Of a DNA stretch of 34,647 nucleotides, positions 1-8,384 are shown one piece after another (the first letter of the stretch is position 1; each line of letters starts with the position of its first letter). Made by a program: the position numbers and the translations under genes. The notes beneath the pieces were generated by a model. That model searched no databases, had not been told where the DNA came from, and worked only from the letters and a program-made list of their open reading frames with translations. The DNA is from Bacteroidota bacterium (GTDB taxonomy: Bacteria; Bacteroidota; Bacteroidia; Bacteroidales; Lentimicrobiaceae), in assembly GCA_009773515.1 (NCBI GenBank), contig WSXX01000038.1:1-34647 (forward strand). The letters run 5' to 3'.

Positions 1-1623
1 CTTCGCACTCCCCACCGTCTTATCTTTATAAACCAACCTCAACAGATACATTCCCGGAACCCACCGTTCTGCATCGAACTGCACCACCATTTGCCCTTGC
101 GTAAGTTTTTGTTCAGTAACAAACCGGCCACTCAGATCAAAAACCTGCAACACACTCTGCTGCTGATAGTTACTTTGATAAAGGGCTGTATTTAAGCCTT
201 TGTTGTTGTTGCGAATGGCAATAAATTCGGGCAACCGCACCTGAAACACATCGCTTACCGGGTTGGGATAAACCTCCATAACCGCTATATCGGGCAGGGT
301 AGCAAGGTGTTCTGCACTTACCACAATATCGCACTCTTCCATGCCAATGGTATCGTGGAGGGCCACACCGCCCGGGCAAGCGTAATCATATACACGTGGG
401 GTAGGGTCGAATATATCATCCTCAAGGGTGGAGGTGAGTTTGAAGAGCATTGTGTTTAGCATAGGGCCATAAGGGTTATGTTCGGCACTGCCTGTCGCAA
501 GAATTTTATTGTCTCGTGTGGTTGAAACAAAATAGTAAGGCCCCGTATAATCATCCAACAGCCGCCGGCTATGAAGAATAGTACCCATGGTATCAACGAT
601 CTGAACTTCAACCCTATGCTCAAACCAAAAATCAGGATTTTCCATTGTACCAGCTATTACAATGGTGCTATCCTGCATCCAACTCAAAGAGTATGCGTAG
701 CTTAAAGAATCACTTAGAGGGAAAAATTGAGGGTTTGCCTCGTAAAGAGATTGTTTTCTCAGGGTTTTATGTAATGGTTCAGTAACGCCGGCTGAATACA
801 AATGTCCATTTTTTGACTCAATTGTAAAGAAATCCTGGGCGCCATCTATAGAATCTATACTTTTATAAAGAATTGAATAGTCAAGAATATTACCTTCCAT
901 ATCAATGTTGATTTTCAGGGGTTTTTCAAACCATCGAAGTAAAGTTGTATCGTAATATTCACCAAAGCCCGTGATAAGAAATGTACTGTCTCTCAAAAGG
1001 AGTATATCCCACCAGTTTTCATTTCTCAGCAACGGGTCGTCATAATTCAACTTCCATAGAATCTGACCGTTCTTGTCAAACTTAACCAGGGTGTTCGGGT
1101 TATCGGTGCTGAAGGGTGGGCCCCCACCCGGATGATAATTGTTGTACATGCCCACATACCCGTCATTGGTTTCAACCACATCGGCCCCGAAGTTATCAAT
1201 TCCGGGTTCGTTCAGGATCTTGCACCAGTCCAATTCCCCGCAAGGGTTTAGTTTCATAAATGCAGCATCCGCATATATGCCAAAAGGGTATAAGTCCGCA
1301 TAACGTGTAGATAAGGCTACTATAAGCCCGGAATCCCGGGTAACCTGCATCATATTGAACCAGGAATAATAATCAGTTCTGCTTCCTAATGATCGTTCCC
1401 AAAGAATTTCGCCATTTATGTCCGTTTTGATAACCCAGCCAGCTGTTAATGCAGATTCACCAAAATGGCATGAAAGAATCACAATTCCATCATCATAGGT
1501 TTCATAAGCACAAAATGGTATAGTATTGTCAGATTGGTTAATGTAAACCCGGGGCCAAACTTGTGCTGAAATATCTGGCATACTGTTAATTAGTAGCAGT
1601 ACAAAGAGAAATATTATTTTCAT
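1..1623 (-). CDS. T9SS type A secreted protein, C-terminus cut by window start
   Basis: The frame is open for all 541 codons from the ATG at 1623 to the window edge, so the protein is missing only its C-terminal end. It begins with a clear signal peptide (M-K-I-I-F-L-F-V-L-L-L-I-N-S, probable cleavage after SAQ near residue 21). The body holds repeated W/G-rich segments of the kind 'TDINGEILWERSLG' and 'FDKNGQILWKLNY', which resemble beta-propeller style repeats seen in secreted Bacteroidota proteins. The last 85 residues carry a type A sorting domain ('VYPNPVSD', 'LQVFDLSGR', 'GMYLLRLVYKDK'), which directs export by the type IX secretion system and surface attachment or release. The body matches no enzyme I recognise. 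It is the last gene of a minus-strand pair, separated from the fragment upstream by a hairpin at 1641-1679. Confidence 0.85.
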   Translation of the reverse strand, partial: MKIIFLFVLLLINSMPDISAQVWPRVYINQSDNTIPFCAYETYDDGIVILSCHFGESALTAGWVIKTDINGEILWERSLGSRTDYYSWFNMMQVTRDSGLIVALSTRYADLYPFGIYADAAFMKLNPCGELDWCKILNEPGIDNFGADVVETNDGYVGMYNNYHPGGGPPFSTDNPNTLVKFDKNGQILWKLNYDDPLLRNENWWDILLLRDSTFLITGFGEYYDTTLLRWFEKPLKINIDMEGNILDYSILYKSIDSIDGAQDFFTIESKNGHLYSAGVTEPLHKTLRKQSLYEANPQFFPLSDSLSYAYSLSWMQDSTIVIAGTMENPDFWFEHRVEVQIVDTMGTILHSRRLLDDYTGPYYFVSTTRDNKILATGSAEHNPYGPMLNTMLFKLTSTLEDDIFDPTPRVYDYACPGGVALHDTIGMEECDIVVSAEHLATLPDIAVMEVYPNPVSDVFQVRLPEFIAIRNNNKGLNTALYQSNYQQQSVLQVFDLSGRFVTEQKLTQGQMVVQFDAERWVPGMYLLRLVYKDKTVGSAK

Positions 1624-1640
1624 TTGAATGAAATTTATAG

Positions 1641-1679
1641 AAATAATCCCACAGGCAAATTAAACCTGTGGAATTATTT
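1641..1679 (-). terminator. Hairpin terminator after the sorting-domain fragment
   Basis: A 15-bp stem (1641-1655 against 1665-1679) with one mismatch and a 9-nt loop. The arms contain CCACAGG/CCTGTGG extended by AT pairs, followed on the minus strand by a T-rich stretch. It sits between the fragment at 1693-2066 and the gene starting at 1623, so it should end transcription from upstream. Confidence 0.6.
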
Positions 1680-1692
1680 CATTGGTTAAAAG

Positions 1693-2066
1693 CTATTTAA
1701 CTGTAAACTTAGTACTGTGGACTTTCTTTCCTTCAACCATTCTTGCAACATAAATGCCTGAAGTTAAATAATTAACACGAACAACCACCTGGTTTTGTCC
1801 CGGGTTAATGATTTGAGTGTGCACAATACGCCCATCCTGAGAAACGATGCTTAATTCACCTTCCTTATCCAATTTATATGCGTTAACAACATACTGGTTG
1901 GCCGGATTTGGAAATACATGAAGCATTGATTGTGAAGATTTTCCTTTAGTTTTGGGCTTGTTTACAACAAGAGAGGACTTTAAACTGGTATCAGGCAAAG
2001 TAACGGAAGGCTTAGCCTCTCTCTCTCTCTCTCTCTCTTTACGTAAATGCGTGTTTCCGTAACCAT
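1693..2066 (-). pseudogene. Orphan T9SS type A sorting-domain fragment, out of frame with its only ATG
   Basis: Codons 1998 down to 1693 encode about 100 residues that are almost entirely a T9SS sorting domain ('MLHVFPNPANQYVV', 'LSIVSQDGRIVH', 'LTSGIYVARMVEGKK', ending 'STKFTVK'). No signal peptide and no passenger domain precede it. The reading frame stays open upstream to a stop at 2089-2091 but has no ATG; the only start inside it is a TTG at 1998. An ATG at 2064-2066 lies in another frame, separated by the (GA)11 tract at 2017-2038. Reading from that ATG hits a stop soon after the tract. Loss of one GA unit (2 nt) would put the ATG in frame with the sorting domain. It is most likely a decayed gene remnant; a slippage-switched small protein is the alternative. 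Confidence 0.6.
2017..2038. repeat. (CT)11 dinucleotide tract
   Basis: Eleven uninterrupted CT units on the plus strand (GA on the minus strand). It falls inside the open frame of the T9SS sorting-domain fragment and would encode alternating Glu-Arg there. A tract of this length is prone to slipped-strand length change, and it is also a place where sequencing or assembly errors occur. Confidence 0.9.
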
Positions 2067-2225
2067 AATCTATTATTTTGGTATAATTTTATTGTATCAA
2101 CAGGATAAGCGGCATTTGATTTTGCTAAATAAGCAATTTATTTTGTATTGTACGTTAAATTGTGAATTATTTTGTGAATTTAGAATTGATATAAATAAGG
2201 TGCTTGCTGGATTACTTATGCTGTT

Positions 2226-2266
2226 AATAAAATAAGATGCCGGGCGAAGTATTGGCTGCGCCCGGC
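2226..2266 (-). terminator. Intrinsic terminator of clpB
   Basis: A perfect 8-bp GC-rich stem GCCGGGCG/CGCCCGGC (2239-2246 against 2259-2266) with a 12-nt loop, followed on the minus strand by the T-rich tail ATCTTATTTTATT. It lies just downstream of the clpB stop. Confidence 0.7.
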
Positions 2267-2292
2267 TCTAATATAAAATCTGAAAGCTTTAC

Positions 2293-4881
2293 TTAATTCT
2301 CAAACACCAACTTATCACCCACTGCATCCAGCTTAATTGAGGCATCTCTGTTTATTTCGCCACTCAATATCTTTTTCGAAAGTTCATTCAGCACCATTCT
2401 TTGTATCACCCTTTTTACCGGTCGGGCGCCATATTGCGGGTCGAAGCCACGTATCGCTATGAATTTTATTGCCTTGTTGGTAAATGTGAGGTTGATGTCA
2501 CTTTTTTGGAGCATTTTCACCAGATCATTAAGTTGCAACCTGACAACATCTGAAATCTCATCTTCCGACAAAGGTCTAAACATGATCAGTTCATCAATTC
2601 GGTTAAGGAACTCAGGACGAATTGTCTTGCGCAAAAGGTTCATGACTTCGGTTCTTGTTTGTTCAAAAACTTCTTCGCGGTTCTGATTATGGTCGCTCTC
2701 CATTCTTTCGCTGATAATCTGCGAGCCCAGATTGGAGGTCATAATGATAATGGTATTCCTGAAATCGGCAGTACGGCCTTTGTTGTCGGTTAATCGGCCA
2801 TCGTCGAGCACCTGAAGAAGAATATTGAATACATCGGGATGGGCTTTCTCAATTTCGTCGAGCAGCACCACCGAATAAGGTTTACGCCTTATTTTTTCAG
2901 TGAGTTGACCGCCTTCATCGTAGCCGACGTATCCCGGAGGGGCACCGATCAATCGCGAAACGGTGTGACGTTCCTGGTATTCCGACATATCAATCCGCAC
3001 CATTGCATTTTCATCATTGAAGAGCAGTTCGGCCAGCGCTTTGGCAAGTTCAGTTTTGCCAACGCCGGTAGTTCCCAAAAAGATAAACGATCCGATGGGT
3101 CTGCGTGTATCCTGCAATCCGGCCCTGCTGCGGCGGATGGCATCCGAAATTGCTTCAATGGCTTCGTTCTGACCCACAACACGTTTATGCAACTCATCTT
3201 CAAGATGCAGCATTTTTTCTCTTTCGCTTTGTAACATCCGGCTGACCGGAATTCCTGTCCAGCGGGAAACAATTTCTGCAATTTCTTCTGAACCAACTTC
3301 TTCCTTGATCAGGGCTGATCCGGTTTGCATCTCCGAAAGCTTAAGTTTCAGTGATTCAAGATTTTGTTCCGAAGTTTTAATCAGACCGTATCTGATTTCT
3401 GCAACCCGGCCATAATTGCCGTCGCGTTCAGCTTTTTCCGCTTCAAAGCGATATTGTTCAATTTCTTTTTTGCTTTTCTGAATGCCGTCCACCACTTCTT
3501 TTTCAGCTTTCCAGCGTGCAGCAATGGTGTTGCGTTCTTCGGTGAGGTTAGCCAGTTCAGCACTTATGGATTTCAGGCGTTGATTGTCGCCTTCCCGTTT
3601 AATGGCTTCTCTTTCGATTTCTAACTGTTTGATACGTCGCTCCACTTCGTCGAGTTCTTCAGGAATCGAATTGATCTGTAATCTCAGGCGGGCTGCTGCT
3701 TCATCAATCAGGTCAATGGCCTTGTCGGGAAGAAAACGGTCACTGATGTAACGCTGCGAAAGTTCTACAGCACTGATGATGGCTTCATCCTTGATCCGCA
3801 CCTGATGATGGGTTTCGTACCTTTCCTTCAGTCCGCGAAGAATAGAAATGGCGCTCATTGTATCGGGTTCGTCAATCGTAACTATCTGAAATCTACGCTC
3901 CAGTGCTTTGTCTTTTTCGAAGTATTTCTGGTATTCTTTCAGGGTGGTTGCACCAATGGCTCGAAGCTCTCCACGGGCAAGTGCCGGTTTCAGAATATTG
4001 GCAGCATCCATAGCACCTTCGCCACCACCAGCCCCGACAAGTGTGTGAATTTCATCTATAAAAAGCACCACTTCTCCGTCGGATTCAATGACTTCGCGAA
4101 CTACACTTTTTAAGCGTTCTTCAAATTCACCTTTGTATTTTGCTCCCGCGATAAGCGAACCCATATCGAGAGAGAAAATCTGTTTTGATTTCAGGTTTTC
4201 CGGAACATCGCCGTTGATGATACGATGAGCAAGCCCTTCGGCAATTGCAGTTTTTCCAACTCCGGGTTCACCGATAAGAATGGGATTGTTTTTGGTTCTG
4301 CGTGTAAGAATCTGAAGAACCCGCCTGATTTCTTCGTCGCGGCCAATCACCGGATCAAGTTTTCCACTTCGGGCCAGGTCATTCAGATTGCGCGCGTATC
4401 GGTTGAGTGCATTAAAAGAGTCTTCAGCTGAGGCTGAATTTACTTTTGAACCTTTGCGAAGGTCAAGAATTGCTGCCTTCAGGTCTTTTTGATTGAGTCC
4501 CGCATGTTTCAGCATATCCGACACCTGATCCCCTGCTGAAAGCAAGCCCAGCAAAAGATGCTCCACAGATACATATTCATCGCCCATTTCCCGGGCAAAA
4601 TCCGAAGCTTTCTGCAAGACTTTACCGGCATTATTGCTAAAATATTGTTCGCCGCCACTGACTTTGGGGAAGCTTTTTAGGATTGCATCCAGGGTTTTTG
4701 AGATTGCCGGAATATTAATTCCCGACTTACCCATCAGGAAAGGTAAAACATGATCATCGGAAAGGATTAGCCCTTTCAAAAGGTGAGCCGGTTCCACTGA
4801 TTGATGACCAAGTTCGGTTGCAAGTTCTTGAGCAGACTGCACTGCTTGTTGCGATTTTATGGTGAAGTTGCTTAAATTCAT
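2293..4881 (-). CDS. clpB: ATP-dependent chaperone ClpB
   Basis: ClpB is a hexameric AAA+ disaggregase that pulls proteins out of aggregates together with DnaK. The 862-residue product has the full family architecture. A double Clp_N domain covers about residues 1-150. AAA-1 has Walker A GEPGVGKT (204-211) and a Walker B ending [14 protein letters not shown]. The long coiled-coil middle domain specific to ClpB (versus ClpA) contains repeated Glu/Lys/Arg heptads. AAA-2 has Walker A GTTGVGKT near residue 600 and the pore loop [10 protein letters not shown] longer reading from a TTG at 4926 exists, but the family begins [13 protein letters not shown], so I place the start at 4881. It is transcribed alone, divergently from ppa, and ends before a strong hairpin. 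Confidence 0.97.
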   Translation of the reverse strand: MNLSNFTIKSQQAVQSAQELATELGHQSVEPAHLLKGLILSDDHVLPFLMGKSGINIPAISKTLDAILKSFPKVSGGEQYFSNNAGKVLQKASDFAREMGDEYVSVEHLLLGLLSAGDQVSDMLKHAGLNQKDLKAAILDLRKGSKVNSASAEDSFNALNRYARNLNDLARSGKLDPVIGRDEEIRRVLQILTRRTKNNPILIGEPGVGKTAIAEGLAHRIINGDVPENLKSKQIFSLDMGSLIAGAKYKGEFEERLKSVVREVIESDGEVVLFIDEIHTLVGAGGGEGAMDAANILKPALARGELRAIGATTLKEYQKYFEKDKALERRFQIVTIDEPDTMSAISILRGLKERYETHHQVRIKDEAIISAVELSQRYISDRFLPDKAIDLIDEAAARLRLQINSIPEELDEVERRIKQLEIEREAIKREGDNQRLKSISAELANLTEERNTIAARWKAEKEVVDGIQKSKKEIEQYRFEAEKAERDGNYGRVAEIRYGLIKTSEQNLESLKLKLSEMQTGSALIKEEVGSEEIAEIVSRWTGIPVSRMLQSEREKMLHLEDELHKRVVGQNEAIEAISDAIRRSRAGLQDTRRPIGSFIFLGTTGVGKTELAKALAELLFNDENAMVRIDMSEYQERHTVSRLIGAPPGYVGYDEGGQLTEKIRRKPYSVVLLDEIEKAHPDVFNILLQVLDDGRLTDNKGRTADFRNTIIIMTSNLGSQIISERMESDHNQNREEVFEQTRTEVMNLLRKTIRPEFLNRIDELIMFRPLSEDEISDVVRLQLNDLVKMLQKSDINLTFTNKAIKFIAIRGFDPQYGARPVKRVIQRMVLNELSKKILSGEINRDASIKLDAVGDKLVFEN

Positions 4882-5095
4882 GATTTTGAGTTTTTTGCAG
4901 ATTATTATTTCATGTCGATAAGTCAAGATTTTAGGAAATAAATTGAATGATTAAACTTAAACGCCTCTTCTGATGACTGTCAGTCTGAGCGGAGTCGAAG
5001 ACATTTCTTCTTAACTGTTTGACATTTGATTTTTGATCAAAAGACCTGCCAATCGCTGGAATGTTACAAAATATGTCAAAAAGGCAGATATATTT

Positions 5096-5113
5096 ATTTT
5101 GTAGCGACAAAAT
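5096..5113. repeat. Perfect inverted repeat, possible operator
   Basis: ATTTTGT-AGCG-ACAAAAT: seven-base arms around a 4-nt spacer, about 50 bp upstream of the ppa -7 box. The short symmetric form is more like a protein-binding site than a terminator, because no T-run follows. The binding protein is unknown. Confidence 0.45.
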
Positions 5114-5162
5114 GACTTTATACTTTTTGTCTCATTAATAAACAAATAACCACAAAGCCTGT

Positions 5163-5170
5163 TACCTTTG
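5163..5170 (+). promoter_or_regulatory. Bacteroidota -7 element for ppa
   Basis: TACCTTTG, an exact match to the Bacteroidota primary-sigma -7 consensus TAnnTTTG, 37 bp upstream of the ppa ATG. No convincing TTG -33 element is seen at the usual 19-21 bp spacing. Confidence 0.55.
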
Positions 5171-5207
5171 TACTTTCCGAAAAGTCAAACAGTAAACACT
5201 ATAAATT

Positions 5208-5879
5208 ATGGCAAACAGATTAATGGATCCCATCGGAAGGTTGATGGGATTGAGGTATAAATCGCATCCATGGCATGGTGTGGATATAGGAATTGACGCA
5301 CCTGATGTTCTCACCTGTTTTGTGGAGATGGTAACAACCGATACCGTTAAGTATGAGGTTGATAAAGTTTCAGGTTATCTGAAAATAGATCGCCCTCAGA
5401 AGTACTCAAATGTTTTGCCGGCCTTGTATGGGTTTATTCCCCAGACCTTGTGTTCAAAGAAAATCGGAGAGTTTGCTTCCAAAAAAACCGGTCGCGAAGA
5501 CATTGTTGGTGATGGCGATCCATTGGATATCTGCATACTGGCCGAAAAGAGCATCACACATGGCGACATTCTGGTTAAGGCGATTCCCATAGGTGGATTC
5601 AGGATGCTGGATGGCAATCAGGCTGATGATAAAATCATTGCTGTTTTGAAAAATGATGCTGTATATGGTGAATATACCGACATTGAGCAATTGCCAAAAT
5701 TGATTGTAAACAGATTAAAGCACTATTTCTTAACATACAAAGATCTGCCTGGCGAACCCCGCGATTGCGAGATCACGCACTCATACGATGCCAAAGAAGC
5801 GCGCGAAATTATCGAAGCCGCCATTGAAGATTACCGTCAGAAGTTTGAAAATCTGGACACCATGCTTTCGGAGGTCTGA
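5208..5879 (+). CDS. ppa: Inorganic pyrophosphatase, family I
   Basis: Hydrolyses pyrophosphate to two phosphates in the cytoplasm, pulling biosynthetic reactions forward; Mg2+ dependent. The 223-residue protein has the family I active-site set in order: E40, the K48/E50 pair in VKYEVDK, R62, the YGFIPQT block at 74-80, the signature DGDPLDICI with D102, D104 and D107, and a C-terminal YKDLPG segment. It is longer than the ~175-residue E. coli form because of about 20 extra N-terminal residues (PIGRLMGLRYKSHPWHGVDIG) and a short insertion after YGFIPQT. This size is common in Bacteroidota. The ATG at 5208 follows a -7 box and the gene ends at a hairpin terminator, so it is a single-gene unit. 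Confidence 0.95.
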   Translation: MANRLMDPIGRLMGLRYKSHPWHGVDIGIDAPDVLTCFVEMVTTDTVKYEVDKVSGYLKIDRPQKYSNVLPALYGFIPQTLCSKKIGEFASKKTGREDIVGDGDPLDICILAEKSITHGDILVKAIPIGGFRMLDGNQADDKIIAVLKNDAVYGEYTDIEQLPKLIVNRLKHYFLTYKDLPGEPRDCEITHSYDAKEAREIIEAAIEDYRQKFENLDTMLSEV

Positions 5880-5929
5880 TCAGCATTAATTCCGGTTGAA
5901 TCTTTATTGATAATATTTTCACAAAATTT

Positions 5930-5953
5930 AGCCCGGTTGTTGCCGGGCTTTTT
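5930..5953 (+). terminator. Intrinsic terminator of ppa
   Basis: Stem AGCCCGG (5930-5936) and CCGGGCT (5943-5949) around the loop TTGTTG, followed directly by a T-run. The last T of the run is also the first base of the next gene's -7 box. Confidence 0.8.
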
Positions 5954-5960
5954 ACCTTTG
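5953..5960 (+). promoter_or_regulatory. -7 element for the CoA-binding protein gene
   Basis: A second exact TACCTTTG, 18 bp upstream of the ATG at 5979. It abuts the ppa terminator T-run. The short leader supports choosing the ATG at 5979 rather than the in-frame ATG at 5907. Confidence 0.55.
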
Positions 5961-5978
5961 CAGCACAAAACTGAATTC

Positions 5979-6353
5979 ATGACACCCAAAAGCCAGAAGC
6001 ACACCCTTGTGCTGGGCGCAAGCCTCAACCCATCGCGTTTTTCGAATATCTGCATCCATGACCTTGTTGATAATGATTTTCCGGTTACAGCGGTTGGACT
6101 GCGCGAAGGAGAGGTAGCTGGTGTTCAGATTCTGAAAGGAATGCCTCAGATTGAAGGAATTCACACCGTTACCCTTTATCTGGGACCACAAAATCAGCCT
6201 CAGTTTTATGAATATATTCTCAGCCTAAAACCTGTAAGGTTGATTTTTAATCCCGGTACAGGAAATGAAGAATTGGCTTCTCTGGCTGAGAAACAAGGAA
6301 TTAAGGTTGAAAATAAGTGTACGCTTCTGATGATTTCCGGTGGTTATTATTGA
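5979..6353 (+). CDS. CoA-binding domain protein (YccU-like)
   Basis: A 124-residue single-domain protein of the CoA_binding_2 (YccU, COG1832) family, a Rossmann-like fold related to the CoA-binding part of succinyl-CoA synthetase. The N-terminal motif TLVLGASLNPSRFSN is the nucleotide-binding loop, and the C-terminal FNPGTGNEEL...LLMISGGYY fits the family. The biochemical role of these small stand-alone proteins is not known. A start at 5907 would add 24 residues overlapping the ppa terminator and the -7 box, so 5979 is preferred. It stands alone between ppa and the T9SS gene. Confidence 0.85.
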   Translation: MTPKSQKHTLVLGASLNPSRFSNICIHDLVDNDFPVTAVGLREGEVAGVQILKGMPQIEGIHTVTLYLGPQNQPQFYEYILSLKPVRLIFNPGTGNEELASLAEKQGIKVENKCTLLMISGGYY

Positions 6354-6489
6354 TGAATGATTTTATTCTTTTCTTCACACCAAAACACGGTTTTTTGCGT
6401 TATCAGGCTGGCGAAATGATTATTTAAGTAATTTAGCCCTTTATTTTGAGGTAATCACCACAATGGCTGATCTGCGGACACTAAATATT

Positions 6490-7779
6490 ATGATGAAACA
6501 AAATTCTCCATCCTGCATTAAAGTCCTGATTCTGTTTTCTTTGCTGTTTGCATTTACCCTCCCGGGCTATGCTCAGGATAATGAAACCCGCGTTGATGGT
6601 GCTACCCTGTGCCCTGGCTCTCAGTTTATTGTGCCTGTTCTGGTGAGTGATCTGCAAAATATAGATTCTCTGTCGCTTACTTTAAAAGTGCCACAGCAAA
6701 CCTTGACCTATCTGAGTTTTCGACAGGTAAATCCTGCTTTCGCAGACAATTCATTTGTGGTAACCAATGCAGGCAATCAGGTCAGGTTATCCTGGAAATC
6801 AACTGAACCCGTTACCATTTTCGAAGATAAACTTCTTGATCTGGTTTTCAGAGTAAACGATTCTCCTTTACCGGGAATCCTTGAATGGGATGAAACAGTA
6901 AGTCATTATCTTTCAGGTGGAATTGAGGTTCCTTCAACTTATGTGAATGCGCAGATAAATTTATTTCCCACCTTATTTGTTGAAATTGAAGAAATTGATG
7001 CCACCTGTCCGGGAGAATGTAATGCCAATATTGCCGCATTTGTTACCGGAGGAGCAAAACCATATCAGTATTTATGGAATGCTGAACAAAGCCCCTTCGA
7101 CAGCATAATGACCGGAGCTTGCGGTGTAATAAACAATCTTTTGATTACCGATGCAAATGGTTGTCAGCTGGATACCAATTTTCAGGTTTCTGTGCTTCAA
7201 TCAGCAAAAGTGGAACTTGAATTTGAACCTGACACAGTTTATATACAAAATCCTGTAGTTAGATTTTCGTTTACTGAAGATCAGAATGTTGTAGAATGGC
7301 TATGGGATTTTGGCGATGGAACCGCTAAATCGATTGAACGGAATCCAATTCATGTTTACTCAACGGCAGCAACCCCTGATCTGGAATCGTACGAGATAAA
7401 ACTAACCGTAAGAAGTTTCGAGGGTTGTGATACTACCATTATTTATTCTTTACCCATTAGCGAAGCTAAGTTGTTTATTCCCAATGTATTTACGCCTAAC
7501 GGAGATAATGTAAACGATGTTTTTGTTATCGCAAAGCAAAACGATGGAGGCAGCAGCGGAAGCAATTATATTCCCATTAATTTTGAATACATCCGACTTG
7601 AATTGATCGTCCTTGATCGTTGGGGTCGAAAGGTTTATGATAATGACAAGTATAAAAATGACTGGGATGGTGGAAACCTTCCTGATGGAACCTATTATTA
7701 CCGCCTGAATACTTTTGGATACTTCAAGGATGAAAGCTACAAAGGGGCTGTGACCATATTAAGGGGCAACAGAAATTAG
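6490..7779 (+). CDS. Secreted T9SS type B (gliding-motility C-terminal) protein with cohesin-like and PKD domains
   Basis: A cell-surface or secreted protein of about 430 residues. The signal peptide (MMKQNSPSCIKVLILFSLLF, cleavage after GYAQ) supports a start at 6490 or 6493; an upstream in-frame ATG at 6463 would spoil the signal peptide. Domains in order are: a cohesin-like beta domain (about 30-155, 'CPGSQFIVPVLVSDLQNIDSLSLTL'-type start, described here only by its opening), an SprB-type repeat with a Cys-rich segment ('CPGECNANIAAFVTGGAKPY', 'LLITDANGCQ'), a PKD domain with 'WLWDFGDGTAKSIERNPIH', and a CHU_C / type B sorting domain ('FIPNVFTPNGDNVNDVF', 'LDRWGRKVYDN', 'PDGTYYYRL'). This signal routes the protein through T9SS without the type A ending. 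Its partner or ligand cannot be told from sequence. Confidence 0.88.
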   Translation: MMKQNSPSCIKVLILFSLLFAFTLPGYAQDNETRVDGATLCPGSQFIVPVLVSDLQNIDSLSLTLKVPQQTLTYLSFRQVNPAFADNSFVVTNAGNQVRLSWKSTEPVTIFEDKLLDLVFRVNDSPLPGILEWDETVSHYLSGGIEVPSTYVNAQINLFPTLFVEIEEIDATCPGECNANIAAFVTGGAKPYQYLWNAEQSPFDSIMTGACGVINNLLITDANGCQLDTNFQVSVLQSAKVELEFEPDTVYIQNPVVRFSFTEDQNVVEWLWDFGDGTAKSIERNPIHVYSTAATPDLESYEIKLTVRSFEGCDTTIIYSLPISEAKLFIPNVFTPNGDNVNDVFVIAKQNDGGSSGSNYIPINFEYIRLELIVLDRWGRKVYDNDKYKNDWDGGNLPDGTYYYRLNTFGYFKDESYKGAVTILRGNRN

Positions 7780-7826
7780 CAATTCAGTCCATCTTCAAAT
7801 CTTCAAATTGATTCATCTTCAATTTG

Positions 7827-8090
7827 TCAGATATTTCTTTCAAAATCCATATACTTCACTTGTATATCAGCAATTTCAGAAAGGTATTTCATCATCATTT
7901 CCCATTCTTTTTCATCGCCGGTAAGTTCAAGGATGATAAGTCCACCCGAGCCATAATGAATTTCATCAGCTTCATTTAAGCCTAGTCTTGTGCGGATTGA
8001 ACATCCATAATTGGTCAGCACTTTCTGTACTTTTTCGGCAACTTCGCTTCTGTTGCTGACATTAATTCCGATTATTCTTACGTTGCTCAT
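7827..8090 (-). CDS. TM1266-family putative hydrogenase system regulator (copy 2)
   Basis: An 87-residue small alpha/beta protein of the TM1266 family ('iron-only hydrogenase system regulator', ACT/ferredoxin-like fold). It begins VRIIGINVSNRSEVAEKVQ, with the family block SIRTRLGLNE in the middle and LIILELTGDEKEWE near the end. Members are named for co-occurrence with [FeFe]-hydrogenase maturases; the molecular action is not established. It lies 9 bp downstream of a paralogue and closes the hydG operon. The protein has no helix-turn-helix, so 'regulator' rests on gene context only. Confidence 0.8.
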   Translation of the reverse strand: MSNVRIIGINVSNRSEVAEKVQKVLTNYGCSIRTRLGLNEADEIHYGSGGLIILELTGDEKEWEMMMKYLSEIADIQVKYMDFERNI

Positions 8091-8099
8091 GGCTTTGAT

Positions 8100-8357
8100 T
8101 TAATAGGTAAACGACATGTGCTGAATTTCTACTCCGCCGATTTGCGAAATTTCTTCTTCCAGAGCTGCCCACTCCAGAGGATTACCCGTAAGATGCAAAA
8201 TCACCACTCCGGCGCGGCTGCATGTATTCTGATTGAGCTCATGAAAACCCAGTCTGGTTTTTATAAGATGGGAATTGCGGGTAAGCAGCAATTGTAATTT
8301 TCCTGCTTCCTTGATCCGATCTCTGATCAGCAGGCCAATAATTCTTGTTTCTTTCAT
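8100..8357 (-). CDS. TM1266-family putative hydrogenase system regulator (copy 1)
   Basis: An 85-residue paralogue of the next gene, with the same blocks in the same places: TRIIGLLIRDRIKEAGKLQ, LIKTRLGFHELNQ, and VVILHLTGNPLEWAALEEE. Its start is 27 bp after the hydG stop. Two divergent copies in a row suggest a heterodimer or division of labour; most genomes I know of this type carry one near the maturases. Function is inferred from family and context only. Confidence 0.8.
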   Translation of the reverse strand: MKETRIIGLLIRDRIKEAGKLQLLLTRNSHLIKTRLGFHELNQNTCSRAGVVILHLTGNPLEWAALEEEISQIGGVEIQHMSFTY

Positions 8358-8384
8358 GATGCTTATTTAATGAAAGTTATGTTT

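Larger units (their letters stand above)
4882..5207. other. Divergent clpB/ppa intergenic region
   Basis: 326 bp between two divergent starts. It holds a -7 type element for ppa (5163-5170), a perfect inverted repeat (5096-5113), and a GC-richer segment around 4977-5004 containing CAGTCTGAGCGGAGTCGAAG, which looks like a dispersed intergenic repeat rather than gene sequence. I found no clear -7 element for clpB and no RNA gene. Confidence 0.6.

Noticed and set aside
2047..2235. 62-codon plus-strand ORF upstream of the clpB terminator
   Set aside because: AT-rich, no family resemblance, covers the GA-repeat fragment's upstream region on the opposite strand, and no promoter or ribosome-binding signal is seen.
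2839..4431. Several plus-strand ORFs of 68-131 codons opposite clpB
   Set aside because: They are mirror readings of a well-conserved clpB coding sequence, with Phe/Ser-rich composition typical of antisense shadows.
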